A DNA stretch of 64,000 nucleotides from JADKAC01 sp964492065 (GCA_964492065.1 CAZBHH010000003.1:135779-199778); one strand, 5' to 3'; numbered from the stretch's first letter, positions 16,606 through 25,332 are shown. Notes: generated by a model from the letters alone, not told the origin. Numbers and translations: made by a program.

Positions 16606-17454
16606 ATGAATATCCTATTTCCTACCGATTTCAGTGAACAGAGCGCCGATGCGTTTGAAATGGCGCTGTACCTGGCCGAAAAGACGAATGCGGGCATCTT
16701 GCTGCTGCATGTTTACAGCATGCCGGTAATTACCACCAGCATCGAAGAAGGCGGTTTTGAAACCATGCCCGATCAGTTGATCCGGATATCCGAAGAGGCT
16801 GCCGCCAAACGAATAGCCCAATTCAAAGAGGCATTGATGAACCGCTACAATAAGGGATATGGCGACCGCATACCGGTCACCGAAATACTGCGTATGGGTT
16901 TTGTCGCCGAGGAAATCGTTGCGCTGGAGGCATCGGAAGATGTGTCATTCATCGCAATGCCGGTGGTGCACACCGGCGGGGTGGAACGCCTGTTGTTCGG
17001 CGGAACGGTGGCTTCTGTTCTCAAAAAGAGCAAGTGCCCGGTAATTACCGTACCGAAGGATTTCGCTTTCCGCCACATCCACCGCATCGGCTACGCCACA
17101 GACTTAACATTTGCCGATAACCAGGTCATCGATAAACTGTTGTTTCTCGCTGATTGCTTCGGGGCAGAACTGCGTTGCTTTCACGTCCACGACAGCAACC
17201 TGGATACCGAGAGCTCCATTATCCGCGACTTTATTGCGCAATACAGCAATGAAGTGGCCAGAAACCAAATCAGTTTCCAATTGATTGAAAATCTGAATGT
17301 ATTGGACGGCATCGACTACTTTATTAAAGAAAACAATATAGACCTGTTGGGGATGCTGCGCCAAAAATCGTATATGAACAGTTTGTTCGATATCAGCTAC
17401 ACGAAAAAAATGAGCACCCACAGCGATATTCCACTGATTATTTACCACGAATAA
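16606..17454 (+). CDS. universal stress protein with two tandem USP domains
   Basis: The 282-residue product begins MNILFPTDFSEQS, the typical start of a USP fold. I use ATG 16606 rather than the TTG three bases upstream. The first domain (about 1-145) ends in the ATP-binding-like signature GGVERLLFGGTVASVLKKSKCPVITVP, which includes the G-2x-G-9x-G-S/T type spacing. The second domain (about 150-282) begins IGYATDLTFADNQ but lacks a clear nucleotide motif, as is usual for the second half of tandem USPs. The role is a general stress or energy-limitation response; no specific ligand can be assigned. Confidence 0.88.
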   Translation: MNILFPTDFSEQSADAFEMALYLAEKTNAGILLLHVYSMPVITTSIEEGGFETMPDQLIRISEEAAAKRIAQFKEALMNRYNKGYGDRIPVTEILRMGFVAEEIVALEASEDVSFIAMPVVHTGGVERLLFGGTVASVLKKSKCPVITVPKDFAFRHIHRIGYATDLTFADNQVIDKLLFLADCFGAELRCFHVHDSNLDTESSIIRDFIAQYSNEVARNQISFQLIENLNVLDGIDYFIKENNIDLLGMLRQKSYMNSLFDISYTKKMSTHSDIPLIIYHE

Positions 17455-17470
17455 ACGCCATCCCTCAAGG

Positions 17471-17495
17471 GCTTGCAAGCATAAATTGTTTATGC
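17471..17495. terminator. AT-rich inverted repeats between USP and amidotransferase genes
   Basis: GCTTGCAAGC (17471-17480) is a perfect palindrome, and GCATAAA-TTG-TTTATGC (17479-17495) is a perfect 7-bp hairpin overlapping it. They lie in the 83-nt gap between two genes on the same strand. The hairpin is AT-rich and lacks a strong U-tract, so it could be a weak terminator or a protein-binding site. Confidence 0.3.
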
Positions 17496-17537
17496 ATTCT
17501 AAACTTTCTATTATAATTTCGGCGTTTCATTTAAAAT

Positions 17538-18368
17538 ATGTCAGATTCAAAAATAAAGGTAGCCATCCTCGATTTGTACAATGATTACCCAAACGAAGGA
17601 ATGCGCAACCTGAAGGAACTGGTGAGTGCTGCAGAATTGAATTTTGAATGGAAGGTGTTTAATGTCCGTGCCAAGACGGAAATTCCCGACATAAGTTATG
17701 ATATTTTCATTTCATCCGGCGGCCCAGGCAGCCCGTATGACGGCGAAGGCGGCGAGTGGGAATCGAAGTATTTTACGCTGATGGACAAAATCTGGGCGCA
17801 CAATGCCAACGGCAATCCCAAAAAGAAATATCTGTTTGCCATTTGCCATTCATTTCAACTGTTGGCACGCTATCTTCAACTGGGCAAAGTGTGTGAGAGA
17901 AGATCCACTGCCTTCGGCGTTTTCAATATTGAACACACCGAAAACGGCAAACAGGACAAATATTTCAGGGTGCTGCCCGATCCGTTTTACGCAGTGGACT
18001 CCAGGGATTGGCAATTAATACAACCCAATACACATTTGTTTATCGATTCAGGTGCAGAAATTCTCGCCATCGAAAAACGCCGCGACCATGTGGACCTGGA
18101 ACGTGCCGTCATGGCAGTTAAAATAAATCCGTATGTGTATATGACGCAATTCCATCCCGAAGCCGATGCCGATGGTATGTTGCGCTACTTTAATATTAAA
18201 GAGAAAAAAGAACACGTAATAAAAAATCACGGCGAATGGAAATTGGATGAGATGATTCGCTGCCTGAGCGATCCCTATAAATTACCGCTGACACGGGAGG
18301 CGCTGATTCCCGAATTTTTAAAAGATGCACATGATGCACTGTTATATTTAAAAGACCATGATTCCTGA
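17538..18368 (+). CDS. class I glutamine amidotransferase (GMP-synthase-like), partner of an ATP-grasp-like gene
   Basis: The 276-residue product has a triad-type glutaminase fold. The nucleophile is C103 in FAICHSFQLLARYL, and H206/E208 lie in TQFHPEADADGM. The oxyanion strand is seen as SSGGPGSPYDGEGGEWE. It should release ammonia from glutamine (or hydrolyse a related gamma-glutamyl bond). No synthetase domain is fused to it. Its end overlaps the start of the ATP-grasp-like gene by 11 nt, so the two are translationally coupled, and they probably form an amide or amine transfer system. The FHPEAD segment replaces the common HPE-S/T pattern conservatively. Confidence 0.85.
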   Translation: MSDSKIKVAILDLYNDYPNEGMRNLKELVSAAELNFEWKVFNVRAKTEIPDISYDIFISSGGPGSPYDGEGGEWESKYFTLMDKIWAHNANGNPKKKYLFAICHSFQLLARYLQLGKVCERRSTAFGVFNIEHTENGKQDKYFRVLPDPFYAVDSRDWQLIQPNTHLFIDSGAEILAIEKRRDHVDLERAVMAVKINPYVYMTQFHPEADADGMLRYFNIKEKKEHVIKNHGEWKLDEMIRCLSDPYKLPLTREALIPEFLKDAHDALLYLKDHDS

Positions 18369-19545
18369 TATCCGCAAAATGTATAACCGGGCTTTTACCG
18401 ATGAGCATTACAACGCCATGTTTGAAAGCCTGTGGAAAAAATTCAATAAACGCATTGAATTTAAAGTATGCGAAACGCCCGCATTTATACCCGATTCTTT
18501 AAAGCGGGATTTAATTGCCGCCGGCGAAGAGATCATCGATGTCATAGTACAGGATGATTTTAAGAGCCGCACCGACCGCTCTATTCCCGAAAACCTGTAT
18601 GTCCCCGGCGAGGATGCGCATACCGTATATCTTGCACTGGACTTTGGCATCTGCACTGACGGCGACGGCAATATCATACCCAAACTGATCGAGATGCAGG
18701 GCTTCCCCTCGCTGTATGCGCATCAACACGCAATGGCTCTTGCCTATAAGAAATTTCTCAATGTGCCGGACGACTTGACGCATCTATTCAACGGGCATAC
18801 AGATGCTTCCTATAAAAAAATTTTTGTGGAATCATTACTCGGAAATCACAAGCCGGAAAATGTGGTGTTGTTAGACATACAACCCGATAAACAAAAAACC
18901 TGGGTGGACTTTGCCGACACGAAAGAAATTGCCGGCATCGAGGCGATCTGCATCAGCGACATAACAAAGGAAGGCAGGGATTTATACTATATCAACAACG
19001 GAAAACGCACACCCATCTACCGCATATACAATCGCTTGATTTTCGATGAACTGGCATTGCGCAGCGATCTTCAGTACGCATGGAACCTCACCGATGAGGC
19101 TAATGTGGAGTGGTGTAGCCATCCCAACTGGTTTTTTCGCATCAGTAAATTCGCACTGCCGTTAATCCGGAGTAAATATGTTCCAAGAACGCATTACCTG
19201 CACACGTTGACATCCATCCCGGATGACCTTGAAAATTATGTATTAAAACCACTGTACAGCTTTGCGGGCAGCGGTGTTAAATTCCATGTCTCGAAAACGG
19301 ATATTGAAAACGTGATGTCGCCGGAAAATTTTATACTCCAGGAGAAGGTGAATTATGCACCTGTAATTCAGACGCCGGATGTCCCGGCAAAATTTGAAGT
19401 ACGGCTGATGTATATCTGGAAGCCCGAAGCGAAACGGCCCGAATTGGCAATCAACCTCGTGCGGTTGAGCAAGGGTGAAATGATTGGCGTAAACTTTAAT
19501 AAGAACCGCACCTGGGTGGGCGGTTCGGTGGGGTTCTTCTATTGA
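18358..19545 (+). CDS. ATP-grasp-like protein of unknown function
   Basis: The 395-residue soluble product has an N-terminal region of unrecognised fold (about 1-250). A C-terminal half follows that reads like an ATP-grasp ligase. It has NYVLKPLYSFAGSGVKF (residues 293-309), with K297 and the glycine-rich loop 303-306, then ILQEKV as the adenine/metal strand, KFEVRLMYIW with the conserved arginine, and INLVRLSKGEMIGVNFNKN as the late metal-binding strand. This would make an acyl-phosphate that is attacked by an amine, possibly ammonia from the coupled amidotransferase. Substrate unknown. The gene overlaps its upstream partner by 11 nt and the convergent maf gene by 7 nt. Fold call is from motifs only. 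Confidence 0.65.
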   Translation: MIPDIRKMYNRAFTDEHYNAMFESLWKKFNKRIEFKVCETPAFIPDSLKRDLIAAGEEIIDVIVQDDFKSRTDRSIPENLYVPGEDAHTVYLALDFGICTDGDGNIIPKLIEMQGFPSLYAHQHAMALAYKKFLNVPDDLTHLFNGHTDASYKKIFVESLLGNHKPENVVLLDIQPDKQKTWVDFADTKEIAGIEAICISDITKEGRDLYYINNGKRTPIYRIYNRLIFDELALRSDLQYAWNLTDEANVEWCSHPNWFFRISKFALPLIRSKYVPRTHYLHTLTSIPDDLENYVLKPLYSFAGSGVKFHVSKTDIENVMSPENFILQEKVNYAPVIQTPDVPAKFEVRLMYIWKPEAKRPELAINLVRLSKGEMIGVNFNKNRTWVGGSVGFFY

Positions 19546-20102
19546 TACCGTTTCAGCAGCGGGTATATCTTGCTCATGGGGAAGCCCACGACATTGTAGT
19601 AATCCCCGTCGATGCGCAGTATTTTATTCAACCCGATCCATTCCTGAATGGCATAGGCGCCCGCCTTATCGAAGGGCGCATATTTTGAAATATAATAATC
19701 GATTTCGGCATCTGTCATCGCATCGAAATACACATCGGTTTTCGATTCCACACAATGTATTTCACCGCGAATGCAAATGCACACTGCGCTGATAACCGTG
19801 TGCATTTTACCGGAAAGGCTGCGCAGGATTGCGGCCGCATCTGCTGCATTGGCGGGCTTCCCGATAATGGTATCACCGAGCAGCACAATGGTATCGGCAG
19901 TAATGATAATTGCATCAATCGCAACCGCCGCACTGCGGGCAGCGTCCATCTTCTTTGCAGCTAAGTAGGCGGGCACCTCCGCCGCAGCCATACTGGCGGG
20001 ATAGGATTCATCCACATCAATGGAAAGCTTTTCAAAATTAAAACCCGCATCTTTCAGTATTGCACTGCGCCGCGGCGATCCGGAGGCTAATAATATTTTC
20101 AT
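19539..20102 (-). CDS. maf: Maf-family nucleoside triphosphate pyrophosphatase
   Basis: The 187-residue product begins with the family signature LLASGSPRRSAIL (residues 4-16). It also contains the ITADTIV strand with the catalytic aspartate, GKPANAADAAAILRSLSGKMH (the GKP and LSGK-H motifs), and the YAIQEWIG end. Maf proteins hydrolyse dTTP/UTP or modified nucleotides to monophosphates and limit misincorporation. The start codon overlaps the stop of the prenyltransferase gene by 4 nt. Confidence 0.92.
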   Translation of the reverse strand: MKILLASGSPRRSAILKDAGFNFEKLSIDVDESYPASMAAAEVPAYLAAKKMDAARSAAVAIDAIIITADTIVLLGDTIIGKPANAADAAAILRSLSGKMHTVISAVCICIRGEIHCVESKTDVYFDAMTDAEIDYYISKYAPFDKAGAYAIQEWIGLNKILRIDGDYYNVVGFPMSKIYPLLKRYQ

Positions 20103-21052
20103 ACACCGGAAAAATAACCGAAATAATACAGTGGCATAAACGCAACGCCGTACACCATGGTGAGTTTAATCCAGATACTCAACCGGTGAAATGCCTTCTT
20201 CGTAAAGGAGCCGAACAGAAAACCGATCAGCCCGAGCAGGTTGACCATCAGTACGATGCCGTACAGTAAAAACCAATGGTGTAACCCTGCAACATCACGT
20301 ATCCACAAGAGATACCCCGTAAACAAAATAAGCGCAAACAACACCGAGGCGGCAATTATCTTTACGGTTTGCTGCCCCCATGCCAGCGCCGTGGTACGCA
20401 TATCTGCCCGGCCATCGCCTTCCATATCTTCCAGGTCTTTGATCAGCTCCCGTGCAACATTTATTAAAAATGCGAATAAGGCATATCCGAGGATGATATT
20501 CCAGCAGATCCTCGCTGCGTAATAATCGCCTTCACGCACTAACCTGTAAGTGGCCGGTTCGAATGCGCCAACCGACAGAATGCTTATAGCAATCAATAAG
20601 GCCACCACAATATTTCCCAACAGCGGCATGCGCTTGTACGACGCCGAATAAAAATACAGCAGCAATGCCGCAATGCCGTGAATGGTAACCAGGCGGATAT
20701 TGCCTGCTTTCCATGCCAGCAATAAGCCCAGCGCCACACCCATACCCGTAAGTAAAAAATAAGCTGTAAGTGCTTGCTTTGCAGATATTGTCTTGCCGAT
20801 AAACTGGCGATGCGGCTTGTTTATGGCGTCGGATTCCACATCGTAATAATCATTGATAATATTGCCGCCGGCACAGATGAGCAGCACCGACAAAACGAGG
20901 AGCCCAAATTCAAAGCCATTGAGTGTAAAGTACAAGCCGTACTTATTGAACACCGGCACCAGGATGAACAGGTTAATGCAATACATGGTGAGACCGAGTA
21001 TCAGCAGGTTGGCCGGCCGCATTATCTGTATCCAGGATATTAACTTACGCAT
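20099..21052 (-). CDS. UbiA-family prenyltransferase, (di)geranylgeranylglyceryl phosphate synthase-like
   Basis: The 317-residue integral membrane protein has about eight or nine helices. The two Asp-rich magnesium/diphosphate motifs of the UbiA superfamily are visible: NIINDYYDVESDAINKPHR and, in the second half, DLEDMEGDGRADMRT. The N-terminal WIQIMRPANLLI and the motif wording match the Bacteroidota proteins annotated geranylgeranylglycerol-phosphate geranylgeranyltransferase rather than MenA. I chose ATG 21052 because it forms TAATG with the iscX stop; an in-frame ATG at 21073 is the alternative. Its product would be an ether-linked isoprenoid lipid or a quinone precursor; which one is not decidable here. 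Confidence 0.8.
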   Translation of the reverse strand: MRKLISWIQIMRPANLLILGLTMYCINLFILVPVFNKYGLYFTLNGFEFGLLVLSVLLICAGGNIINDYYDVESDAINKPHRQFIGKTISAKQALTAYFLLTGMGVALGLLLAWKAGNIRLVTIHGIAALLLYFYSASYKRMPLLGNIVVALLIAISILSVGAFEPATYRLVREGDYYAARICWNIILGYALFAFLINVARELIKDLEDMEGDGRADMRTTALAWGQQTVKIIAASVLFALILFTGYLLWIRDVAGLHHWFLLYGIVLMVNLLGLIGFLFGSFTKKAFHRLSIWIKLTMVYGVAFMPLYYFGYFSGV

Positions 21053-21291
21053 TACCGCATATTGTCCCTCCATTCATAGACCCATGCACTTTGAATCATT
21101 TCCAGGTGTCCCTCATTGCATTCCTCCCGTTTCCCCGAAAAACCGTCCAACTCCAAAATCCACTCGATCAGATCCGTAAACCGGATGCGGTAAATTTTGG
21201 ATTCATCGAACTCCTCGCCGAACTTTTCGAACAATTTCAAGGCGATGTCCTCGTGGTCTGACCAATAAATCGGTGGTTCCTCTAATTTCAT
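21052..21291 (-). CDS. iscX: IscX-like small acidic protein
   Basis: The 79-residue acidic product has the IscX core: WSDHEDIALKLFEKF, then IRFTDLIEWILELDGF, then CNEGHLEMIQSAWVYEW. In Escherichia coli IscX binds the cysteine desulfurase IscS and tunes Fe-S cluster assembly. The gene lies 9 nt after the ferredoxin gene, but no iscS or iscU is in the window. The start codon is shared by no other frame. Its stop overlaps the prenyltransferase ATG. Confidence 0.8.
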   Translation of the reverse strand: MKLEEPPIYWSDHEDIALKLFEKFGEEFDESKIYRIRFTDLIEWILELDGFSGKREECNEGHLEMIQSAWVYEWRDNMR

Positions 21292-21300
21292 AACTCTGAT

Positions 21301-21636
21301 TTACGATGCAATAATAGTGGATTGATCGGGAATCAGCACTTCTATTTCCACATCGTCTTCCAACACATCACACTGGCAACTCAACCGCGAATTCAACCTG
21401 GGATCACGTGCCCTGTCCACAAAATCTTCTTCCTTATCCGACATTTCCTCAAGGCTGTCCATGCCTTTTTCAATATATACGTGACATGTGCTGCATGCGC
21501 AAACGCCTCCGCAGTTGTGATTTAAATGTATATCGTTCATCAATGCCACTTCCAATATTGTATTACCGGTTTTCGCTTCTACCCGCTTCGGTTCCGCACC
21601 GTCTTCAAATAAAAATGTAACTGTAAAATTTCCCAT
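21301..21636 (-). CDS. [2Fe-2S] ferredoxin, adrenodoxin type
   Basis: I place the start at ATG 21636 (111 residues, MGNFTVTFLFEDG), because a -7 element sits 12 nt upstream of it and the longer frame would overlap the upstream gene. The cluster ligands are the Cx5Cx2C set in CGGVCACSTCHVYI plus the distal cysteine in RLSCQCDV. MSDKEEDFVDRARD matches the acidic partner-binding helix of ISC-type ferredoxins. It probably donates electrons to Fe-S assembly, fitting the adjacent iscX. Confidence 0.9.
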   Translation of the reverse strand: MGNFTVTFLFEDGAEPKRVEAKTGNTILEVALMNDIHLNHNCGGVCACSTCHVYIEKGMDSLEEMSDKEEDFVDRARDPRLNSRLSCQCDVLEDDVEIEVLIPDQSTIIAS

Positions 21637-21647
21637 AACGGTTATCG

Positions 21648-21655
21648 CAAATTTA
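21648..21655 (-). promoter_or_regulatory. -7 element TAAATTTG for the ferredoxin gene
   Basis: On the minus strand 21655-21648 reads TAAATTTG. The chosen ferredoxin ATG at 21636 follows after 11 nt, implying a leader of only a few bases. No -33 TTG is evident. The element overlaps the last codons of the upstream DUF2520 gene. Confidence 0.4.
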
Positions 21656-22435
21656 AATATGTAAAAATGTATTTCGTATGCTTTTACTGAGAACATCGTA
21701 TAATTGCAGAAGTTCAGGATGCGATTGCAACAAACGCCTGTGTTGTTCCAAAGTGTGGATATCGCCCCTGCGTGCCGGGCCGGTCTGCATGGCGTCCGCC
21801 TCTCCTATTTTTAGTTTTTCGATAGTTTCCAGCATCAGCGGTAAGATGATTTCTTTCGGCAGGCCGGCTTCCTTCAAAATCATAAATGCCTGTCCGAATA
21901 AAAAGTTGGTGAAATTATTGGCGATCACTGCTGCCAGGTGTAACCGGCTCTTCTGCTCGTCGGTAATTGTGTAAACGGCAGGCGTAATTGTATGCGCTAT
22001 TTCACTCAGCAATTTTTGCAATTCGGTATCCTGGGCAACAATACATACGGGAATGACGCTGTAATCCGTCTTTACTTCTTTTGAAAACGACTGCAGCGGG
22101 TAATACACGCCAAACCGGTTGTTGCCAAAACGCAGCGCTTCGCTCGTTACGGCGCCTGACACGTGAACAGAAATTACCTCCGGGGTATTGAAGGTGGCAG
22201 CTACTGACCGGATTGCATCGTCGGCCACGGCAAAAAACACCAATGCATCTGCAGGTGCATTATTCATACCATTCAATGGTTTTGCCTCGCTGTTGCACAG
22301 CGAAGCAAGCGCAGCCGCCTTTTGAAAATTGCGCCCGTAAATGGCGGCAACGGGTATTCCTGCATTGCCGAACATCTGCACCAAATGCCATGCGATGTTT
22401 CCCGTTCCAACGATACTTATTTGAGCATTACCCAT
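21653..22435 (-). CDS. Rossmann-fold DUF2520 / NADP-oxidoreductase-like protein
   Basis: The 260-residue product starts MGNAQISIVGTGNIAWHLVQMF, a GxGxxA dinucleotide-binding motif at the N-terminus. The ATG at 22435 is chosen because the longer frame would run into the ccmF-like gene ending at 22453. The second half is an all-helical DUF2520 domain (for example LHLAAVIANNFTNFLFGQAF and ARRGDIHTLEQH). The family looks like ketopantoate or pyrroline-5-carboxylate reductases, but its substrate is unknown. Confidence 0.82.
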   Translation of the reverse strand: MGNAQISIVGTGNIAWHLVQMFGNAGIPVAAIYGRNFQKAAALASLCNSEAKPLNGMNNAPADALVFFAVADDAIRSVAATFNTPEVISVHVSGAVTSEALRFGNNRFGVYYPLQSFSKEVKTDYSVIPVCIVAQDTELQKLLSEIAHTITPAVYTITDEQKSRLHLAAVIANNFTNFLFGQAFMILKEAGLPKEIILPLMLETIEKLKIGEADAMQTGPARRGDIHTLEQHRRLLQSHPELLQLYDVLSKSIRNTFLHI

Positions 22436-22452
22436 AGTTAAAAGGTAAGCGT

Positions 22453-24936
22453 TCAGTTTTTCTTCAATTCTTTCCGGCGGCGCAACATACTGATAAAAAA
22501 TCCAGCCGACATTATTGCCATTCCCAGCCACACCAAATTAATCATCGGGAATACTATCGCTTTCATGATAATCCAGTTGTTCTGCACATTCCTCTCCGTC
22601 GTGGTAATTTTAAACGTATGAGATTCCGTATCGATAAAATCAAATGTGAGCTCCAGGTCTGCATGCCGCATCCTTACCGGATCGCTGATAATTTTATTAT
22701 CCGAAACGGTAAACTTCGGTTCAACCATTTCAATCGAATCGCCCGTATGCGCCATGAACAACGCTCCTGCCGAAACCGTGTTGCCCTCGTTATACCGGCG
22801 AATATCGTTTAATACCAAATACCCCTTCGAGAAAAATATCGTGTCGCCAATGCCAACTGTATGTTCCTCGGTGATGGGTTGATTATCTCTTGCATCCCGC
22901 GATGGGATGGAAGAGATATGGGTAAACACATCGTGTGTCAAATAGTGTTTGGTATCGGGATTGGGCGAGAGTTGTTCCGATTTTTTGTCGGTCAGCAGGT
23001 AGGGATACAAATAAAATACTTTCTCCACCGCTCCTGTTCTGTCGTTTATTTTCTCATAGCGCACCTTATAGAATGTCTCCCTGTTGACAACGGAATCGCT
23101 GACATACGTCACGATATAATCGCCCATATTTACCGGCACATTTTGATACAGCAAAATATTATCCCGCTTAAACTTCTGGTCGAATTCATCGCCGTAATTA
23201 ATGCCTTGTGTATTGACAGACAGCACCTGCTGATTGGCATTGGAAATTAAAATGCCCAGCAATAAAATGCCGAAACCGATATGGGCTACGTACCCGCCCG
23301 CTATTTTTATTTTGCCTTTAAGTATTACAATCAGGTATTGCAGGTTTGCAATGATGGTAAATCCGCCGGCAAACAGCAGCAGCGAAAACGGGTAGATGGT
23401 CCACACGGAATAATTATTTCCGAACAATTGCAGGTTTGCCTTTGAAAAGATGGGATAGCCGAGCGCATTGGCCGCAACCAGCATCACCACGAGGGCGAGA
23501 ATGGCAGCGATGGCAACCGACCGCATGAATCGCTTCAAATACGTTTTCCGGTATTTCAGGAATTGCACAAACCCTGAAAACACCGCAATGATAATTGCCA
23601 CCCATATCTGCACCGCAGTATAGTAATGAATCGGGTCGGCAGGCGGCGCATAATCGGTGCGCAGATGCGTGTCAAACCAATCGTTTATCCGCAAAAAAAC
23701 CTGGTTATAAACCGGGATGCCCGTAAAGAAAATGATATGCAATCCGGAAAACAGAAACACCAGTGAGCCGATAAACATCCAAAACTCACGTGACGAACCG
23801 GCCTCTTCTTCCTTATTGGCCGGAATATGTTTCCAGTGGCGGGAAATCAACACAATACCCAGGCAGGTGAAAAATCCCAGGAACAACAACAGGTGGTTTT
23901 CCAAGCCGCTCACGACAAACGAGTGCACACTTGAATCGCCGAGGATACCGCTGCGGGTTAAAAACGAGGCGTACAACACAAAGAAAAAGGCGAGGAATAA
24001 CATGATAAACGCACTGCGCAGAGCGTGCCCTGTCGCCTTCGCAACGAGTAGCAAGTGAATGCCGGCGACGGTTATCAGCCAGGGAATCAGCGAGGCATTT
24101 TCCACGGGGTCCCATGCCCAGAACCCGCCAAAACTCAGCGCTTCATAAGCCCAGGCGCCACCCAATAAAATGCCGGCGCCGAGCACCATTCCCGCAAACA
24201 GGCTATAGGGCAGTGCCGGCCGTATCCACCCGGTGTAGTTTTTTGTCCAGAGGCCGGCAAACGCAAAGGCAAACGGAACGGTTACCGATGCAAATCCCAG
24301 GAATAAAACGGGCGGATGAATCACCATCCAATAATTTTGCAACAGCGCATTTAACCCCGTTCCATCCTTTATAAAATCCATATAGTTTTCAAACATGAAT
24401 ACCGGGTCCTGCGTCAGTGCATCTTCCATTAACAAAAAGGGGGATATGCCAATTTTTAATTTACCGATATAGACGCCGAGCAGAAATGAAACCAGGAACG
24501 CCTGCTGCAGGCTTATGAATGTTAATACCGGCGCTTCCCATTTTTTTGAGGTAAGTATCAGAAATACGCCGAGACAGGTCATCCAGAAAGTCCATAACAG
24601 AAAACTCCCCTCCTGTCCTTCCCAGAAACAGGAGAGAATGTATTTCAATGGTAAATCAAGCGATGAATGCGACCAGACGTAGTGATACTCAAACCGGTGG
24701 TTAAAAATCATGAGAAAGAGTGTAACTACGGTAGCAAAAACAGAAAATGCATGTGTAAAGAATGCGTAGCGTGCGAGATTCAGCCATTGCTGCTTACCGG
24801 TTGCATCTGCACTTCTTACCGAAGTAAAATAGGAGAAAGCGGCAACGAGTGCAGCGACAAATGCAAGTATTATAAAAAAGTGACCTGCCTGGCCATAGAA
24901 CGGGTTTATGGCATTGATACTTAAAAGGCAGTTCAT
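22453..24936 (-). CDS. ccmF: CcmF-type cytochrome c heme lyase (CcsA/CcmF family)
   Basis: The 827-residue polytopic inner-membrane protein has about fifteen hydrophobic segments. The tryptophan-rich WWD-type heme-handling motif appears as LGGAWAYEALSFGGFWAWD followed by PVENASLIPWL. Conserved periplasmic histidines include the one in VIHPPVLFLGF. A large periplasmic domain lies before the last helix. It should ligate heme to apocytochrome c. It follows ccmE by 3 nt, so this is a System I-type pair. No CcmA-D or CcmG/H genes are in the window. Confidence 0.9.
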   Translation of the reverse strand: MNCLLSINAINPFYGQAGHFFIILAFVAALVAAFSYFTSVRSADATGKQQWLNLARYAFFTHAFSVFATVVTLFLMIFNHRFEYHYVWSHSSLDLPLKYILSCFWEGQEGSFLLWTFWMTCLGVFLILTSKKWEAPVLTFISLQQAFLVSFLLGVYIGKLKIGISPFLLMEDALTQDPVFMFENYMDFIKDGTGLNALLQNYWMVIHPPVLFLGFASVTVPFAFAFAGLWTKNYTGWIRPALPYSLFAGMVLGAGILLGGAWAYEALSFGGFWAWDPVENASLIPWLITVAGIHLLLVAKATGHALRSAFIMLFLAFFFVLYASFLTRSGILGDSSVHSFVVSGLENHLLLFLGFFTCLGIVLISRHWKHIPANKEEEAGSSREFWMFIGSLVFLFSGLHIIFFTGIPVYNQVFLRINDWFDTHLRTDYAPPADPIHYYTAVQIWVAIIIAVFSGFVQFLKYRKTYLKRFMRSVAIAAILALVVMLVAANALGYPIFSKANLQLFGNNYSVWTIYPFSLLLFAGGFTIIANLQYLIVILKGKIKIAGGYVAHIGFGILLLGILISNANQQVLSVNTQGINYGDEFDQKFKRDNILLYQNVPVNMGDYIVTYVSDSVVNRETFYKVRYEKINDRTGAVEKVFYLYPYLLTDKKSEQLSPNPDTKHYLTHDVFTHISSIPSRDARDNQPITEEHTVGIGDTIFFSKGYLVLNDIRRYNEGNTVSAGALFMAHTGDSIEMVEPKFTVSDNKIISDPVRMRHADLELTFDFIDTESHTFKITTTERNVQNNWIIMKAIVFPMINLVWLGMAIMSAGFFISMLRRRKELKKN

Positions 24937-24939
24937 TCT

Positions 24940-25332
24940 TTAAATTTCGCTTTTATCCACTTCATTCTCTACGTACTTGCTCGGGCATTTTACGAGAATA
25001 TCACTGGCGTAAAACACATCCTCCTTCATACTGCCCGTCAGCACAATTTCATCGCTCATTTCAAAATCTCTCGGCTTTTCATCGAAGCAAACTATCTTAC
25101 CCGATTTGCCATTCTGGTCAATGAGATAAAAGCTAAACGTATTCGGATCTTTAACCGGGTCGTAATCTACCGGTTTGTCTTTGTCGAGTGTGCCCTTTAA
25201 ACGCAATTCCTTGCCCGCTTTGCCGATGGCGTCGTCGAAATCCGAATAGGCGCTTACGTTGCCTAATTGCGATGCCAAAACACCAACGCAGACCGCGAGA
25301 AACAATAATAAAATTATATGTGATCGCTTCAC
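24940..25332 (-). CDS. ccmE: CcmE-type heme chaperone with a CxxxY motif
   Basis: The 130-residue product has one N-terminal membrane anchor (IILLLFLAVCVGVLASQL) and an OB-fold-like periplasmic domain containing LRLKGTLDK and DEIVLTGSMK. In Escherichia coli CcmE heme is bound covalently by a histidine in HDExY. Here the equivalent position reads KCPSKY, with C116 and Y120, the CxxxY variant known from some archaea and sulfate reducers. Its association with the CcmF-type gene 3 nt downstream supports the call. A -7 element lies 23 nt upstream of the ATG. Confidence 0.85.
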   Translation of the reverse strand: MKRSHIILLLFLAVCVGVLASQLGNVSAYSDFDDAIGKAGKELRLKGTLDKDKPVDYDPVKDPNTFSFYLIDQNGKSGKIVCFDEKPRDFEMSDEIVLTGSMKEDVFYASDILVKCPSKYVENEVDKSEI

